A stretch of DNA of 64,000 nucleotides. It comes from Melampsora larici-populina 98AG31 (taxonomy: Eukaryota; Basidiomycota; Pucciniomycetes; Pucciniales; Melampsoraceae). Below the pieces are notes generated by a model. It was not told the DNA's origin. It made no database searches and was given only the letters and a program-made list of their open reading frames with translations. The position numbers and the translations under genes are program-made. This document shows, piece after piece, positions 61,028-64,000 of this stretch. Position 1 is the stretch's first letter. Each line of letters begins with the position of its first letter. The stretch is from the NCBI RefSeq assembly GCF_000204055.1, contig NW_006768800.1, positions 495,967-559,966 on the forward strand, read 5' to 3'.

Positions 61028-62129
61028 ATATTTTCCACACCTTGTCACTTTTGGTCCTGGGGTAGATGACTGACCTTCTTTGATTTGGATTCTTTAGTCA
61101 GTTATTCTATTTTAGATTGGACTATGCGGATTTAGTTCAAAGGCAAAAGTCCAAAAACCGAAATCGGGGGTTCAATTTCTCTGCTACAAAAAGTCCGAGC
61201 AACCTAACCAGGCAAAAATCAATTGGTTTTGCCGGATGTAAATTATGCAAGGTTCATGTCCCTCGGCAAAGGTCGATAGAGGATTGAGCCAAATGATGCT
61301 CCATATGGGTATCAAGCAAAGTATGTAAGACTTGACAAACATACCTTGCACATACGCTAGATTACATTGCGTAGCAGATCGCACGAATTTATACCCTTTT
61401 CATCTTTATACTTAGGAGCTCCCCTAACTTTTATTCATTCTTTGTGTTATCCATTTCTATATTACAACTAATTTATTGCTCTGATGATAGCTGTGTTCTT
61501 GTATCTGTTCAGCATGTTCATGGCATCAACAATGCTTCTATCTAGACAAGCCTTACAGTTAGAATCCCCTTTGACAGAATTCATATCTATATACAAAATA
61601 ACTGATAGTTGTACTGCCTTGATATTTCCAATCTTTGCAGCCACACAATGGTATTTTGATTCTCGAAGCTTCTGATATATTTTTGCTTCTGCATCCTAAT
61701 GAATGATGTGCCATTTGGAGAAGTAGCATAACTTAAGAATCTGACAAAGAATAAATCAATCCATCTTTTAGACTCTATCTTGTTCAGCTCTCATTTTTGT
61801 GCATAGTTTTAAGCTCTCATTGTTTTTGTTCTACTCTCTTAAAACTTTGTATTTCCAGTTTTTAATTACAATTTCTAACTTTTGTTTTCTTTCTACTCCT
61901 TTCTTCTTTCAAGCAATCTTTGTTTTAGGTTTCGCCTTATTCAGGCTTTACCTGGTGTGTGTGGGGGGCCGTAGGCCGGGGGACTGCCTGTCCGAAAAAG
62001 GGTTTTCTACCACCTAATCTCTGGACGGGTGGCGTCCTGAGCCCGTCAAAAACCCATCTACGGCAAACATCCAGATCTCCGCAATTGATCTGCTGCATGT
62101 GATTAGATTTTCCATACGACTTCTCTGAT
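61028..62129. other. Intergenic, no gene seen
   Basis: Short open frames only. 61780-61930 is pyrimidine-rich on the plus strand. Confidence 0.5.
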
Positions 62130-62480
62130 CTTCAATTTGACACATTCCATTTTCAGCCTGAGCCCCGACCCGCAAAACGCGGGTAATGGCCTGCCCGCAC
62201 CCCGAACCGATATCCAGTAGGCTCCCCCGCGCCCGAACCCTACCCAAACCAATCAAAACCCGGCTTCCAGAAGGCCCCCCGACCCCTATCCCGAATGCCT
62301 AAAACCCGCGGGAAGCCGGGGGTCCCCGCGGATAAGATTGGGGGTTTGAGGACTAGCCCCCCCTGCCCCCGAACCCTACGGGGCCCCCGATGTACTGGGG
62401 TCCCAAAAAAGGTGACCAAACCCGCACCCCAAGGGTTCGGGGCTCGGGGAACCCTCGGGGTGTCGGTCTCGGGACTCAGG
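62130..62480. repeat. GC-rich island with CCCGAACC and ACCCG words
   Basis: About 350 bp with very high GC in an AT-rich window. The words CCCGAACC or its complement appear at least four times, along with many ACCCG/CGGGT and CCCCC runs, for example CCCGCGGGAAGCCGGGGG and TCCCCGCGG. It has an open frame (62295-62573), but the composition is simple and repetitive, and no gene is supported. Flanked by a pyrimidine-rich stretch that runs to the 303-bp element at 62731. Probably part of a mobile element or an expanded simple repeat. Confidence 0.55.
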
Positions 62481-62730
62481 CTGATTCCATTTCAAACTTT
62501 CTTTGTACAGCCCCCGCACATCGCCTCGTCTTCCCAAACTCTAATTCTACTCCCTCTCTTACTGTTCTCCTAGTCTTCTGTCTTTCCCGCTGCCTTCGGA
62601 AATTATTTATCCAATATCAGTCTCCTTCTCTTCTTATTGTTTGAAGCACTTCTCACTTACTTTCACTCTCCCTTGTCCTTCTTCAAACGCTAACAGATCC
62701 CACAATTCTTTTGTCTCTTTCTTCTCTCTC

Positions 62731-63032
62731 ACCATGTCGGTATCCTTGTAGCACGTCGACGTGCACACACGGAGAGTTTTGATAAAAAACAGAAAGGTGT
62801 TTGGTAGGCTTTAGACTGAGATCGGTGCCGAGCACCCTTTGTGAATGATAATTTGACAAAAGAATTTGTGGGATCCTTTGTCAGCCGTTGGGGTCAACTG
62901 AGTGCCAACGTCCCAGTTGACAAAGGGAAGACATGCCTATTGTGGAGACCTCTTTAATGGCTCTTTCAAGTATGTATCAAAAGTATTTGGTGTGTGCACA
63001 TCGACGTGCTACACGGATACGGACACGGTGTC
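62731..63032. mobile_element. 303-bp palindromic element, copy 2, joined to recombinase gene
   Basis: Same family as 41422-41724: the left arm contains GTAGCACGTCGACGTGCACAC, the right arm its complement with one change (GTCGATGTGC). The right outer part reads ACACGGATACGGACACGGTG. The interior shares AGCACCCTTTGTG and AGACTGAGAT (complement of copy 1) and GGAGAGTTTTG. Its right end lies inside the recombinase reading frame, supplying the last 18 codons and the stop. No clear target duplication. Confidence 0.85.
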
Positions 63033-63622
63033 TGTTACTATACTTTCTCAGATACAACTGATACGCTTTCAACTGCCATCTCCCAATTGCCTTGATCTCT
63101 TCTAAAGGCCTCTTCTCATTCCACCTAAATGTAGTACCTCCCACTCTGAACGAGTGTCCTGACAGTCGTTTTCCATCTTCTTCTGCACTCCACACTCTCC
63201 TGTAAATTCCCATCAACTTAGCTTTCAAAATCGTGCTCCTCTGACCGTTCTCTTCGAGATATGAGAATAACACATCACCTGATCCCGTTTGATTATCTCT
63301 TATCATCCTCTCTACTGCTGTCACCGCGTCTAAGTACAATTGCTGTGCTTTCAACTTGATGTATTGGACTTGTCCTGGCTGTGCCGTTTTTGCGTTGAAT
63401 AAGCTGATGAGCACTTTTTCCCCATTACCTGTCACTTGTACGTCTTTCAATCTGATCTGTCTCTTCTTCTTGTCATCTGATACTAACTCCCCTAATCTTG
63501 CCATCCCCCAGAATGCCACCAATGCAATTGTTAGTGCCACCTGGCCTCTATTACTTCCGTTCAACAAGCTCCTAACACTACACCAAATGTCATCTTTACC
63601 GGGCGGTAAAGAAAACTACTGA
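62977..63622 (-). CDS. Tyrosine recombinase catalytic domain (Crypton/DIRS-like), partial
   Basis: The minus-strand frame is open from about 63622 (codons SLPPGKDDIWCSVRSLL, preceded by an in-frame TAG that may instead be a splice acceptor) to the stop at 62977. It holds a complete catalytic domain of the phage-integrase type: box I LVAFWGMARLGELV with the first arginine, a lysine-containing strand (LISLFNAKTAQPGQ), box II SGHSFRVGGTTF with His-x-x-Arg, and IGRWQLKAYQLYLRKYS with the presumed nucleophilic tyrosine eight residues after the Trp. No stop or frameshift interrupts it, so this copy could be active if an N-terminal part is present further upstream; none was found before 64000. The last 18 residues are encoded by the 303-bp element. 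A decayed relative lies at 780-1310. No reverse transcriptase was seen, so Crypton or DIRS cannot be decided. Confidence 0.82.
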
Positions 63623-64000
63623 CATAGAAAAGTCCTGAGGCAACAGGAAGAGAGCTAAAAATCTGAAAAAATATGCACCTTGTTCCTAGATGTTGGGGCG
63701 TCATGATGAGTATTTTTTTGTATTTTACACGCAGAAATTGGTTTATGTACTAACAATAAATGCTGAAAATCAACAAAAACTCACATGTAACAATACCTGA
63801 AATTTGGGTCATGAGTATGAAGACAATATTTTGTGGTCTAAAAACTTCAATAACTTTTGCAATTCTGCTCCAAATAACTCGATTTGTGGTTCATTCAAAA
63901 GCTGAACTATTCTCCTTCACACTTCATAATGTTAGTAAGGTGCTATCTAGTCATTTAAAGACTCTACATATGTTCAAACAGTTCTGCATGAATAGCTCTG
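63623..64000. other. Region upstream of the recombinase, unresolved
   Basis: Presumably contains introns or the N-terminal coding part of the recombinase element, but no convincing exon was found before the window ends. Confidence 0.35.

Noticed and set aside
62295..62644. Two overlapping plus-strand frames
   Set aside because: Located in the GC-rich island, composition-driven, no recognisable product.

Overview
The window reads as nuclear DNA of a basidiomycete fungus, most likely a rust fungus (Pucciniales, Melampsora-like). The genes are rich in short introns (mostly 60-115 nt, typically GTRAGT...YAG), the intergenic DNA is AT-rich and full of decayed transposons, three genes encode predicted secreted proteins, and one transposon carries a DUF6589-type gene of a kind that is expanded in basidiomycetes. 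The species is inferred from style and gene content, not from a marker gene. I resolved exon structures by hand from splice signals and reading-frame continuity.

Layout. 1-5.7 kb: transposon debris, including a tyrosine-recombinase relic (780-1310, minus). 5.7-6.4 kb: a small two-exon gene of unknown function. 8.0-10.6 kb: TAF12 (TFIID/SAGA histone-fold subunit, minus). 12.9-14.4 kb: a pinin-like splicing protein (plus). 14.9-16.1 kb: a zinc-free MDR oxidoreductase (minus), head to head with a Rax1-like RGS/three-membrane-segment protein (17.6-19.4 kb, plus). 19.57-23.48 kb: a 3.9-kb DNA transposon with 281-bp terminal inverted repeats, a 9-bp target duplication and a broken DUF6589 gene; its left repeat is split by a second, foldback element. 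24.9-26.0 kb: ARF1-type GTPase (minus). 26-37 kb: repeat-rich and gene-poor, with one secreted protein of 439 aa (30.8-32.3 kb, minus). 37.1-39.1 kb: delta-12-type fatty acid desaturase (plus). 39.6-43.3 kb: a cluster of small foldback/MITE elements and a minisatellite. 43.7-46.1 kb: serine palmitoyltransferase subunit LCB2 (minus). 48.4-51.2 kb: a TPR/DUF4470 protein (minus). 52.2-55.2 kb: a mitochondrial Sls1-like protein (plus). 56.0-56.9 kb: a six-exon, 142-aa cysteine-rich secreted protein (minus). 59.0-61.0 kb: a 627-aa secreted protein (plus). 62.1-62.5 kb: a GC-rich island. 62.7-63.6 kb: a 303-bp palindromic element fused to the 3' end of a recombinase gene (minus).

The housekeeping genes do not form a pathway cluster. 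TAF12 and pinin act in transcription and splicing, ARF1 in vesicle traffic, and the desaturase and LCB2 in membrane lipid and sphingolipid synthesis. The three secreted proteins sit beside or inside repeat-rich DNA, as candidate effectors of plant-pathogenic fungi often do. The most notable material is mobile: a DUF6589 element with clear transposon boundaries, nested foldback elements sharing GAGCATCCACA termini, and a paired family of 303-bp elements whose ends contain a perfect 14-bp palindrome, one of them joined to a tyrosine recombinase.
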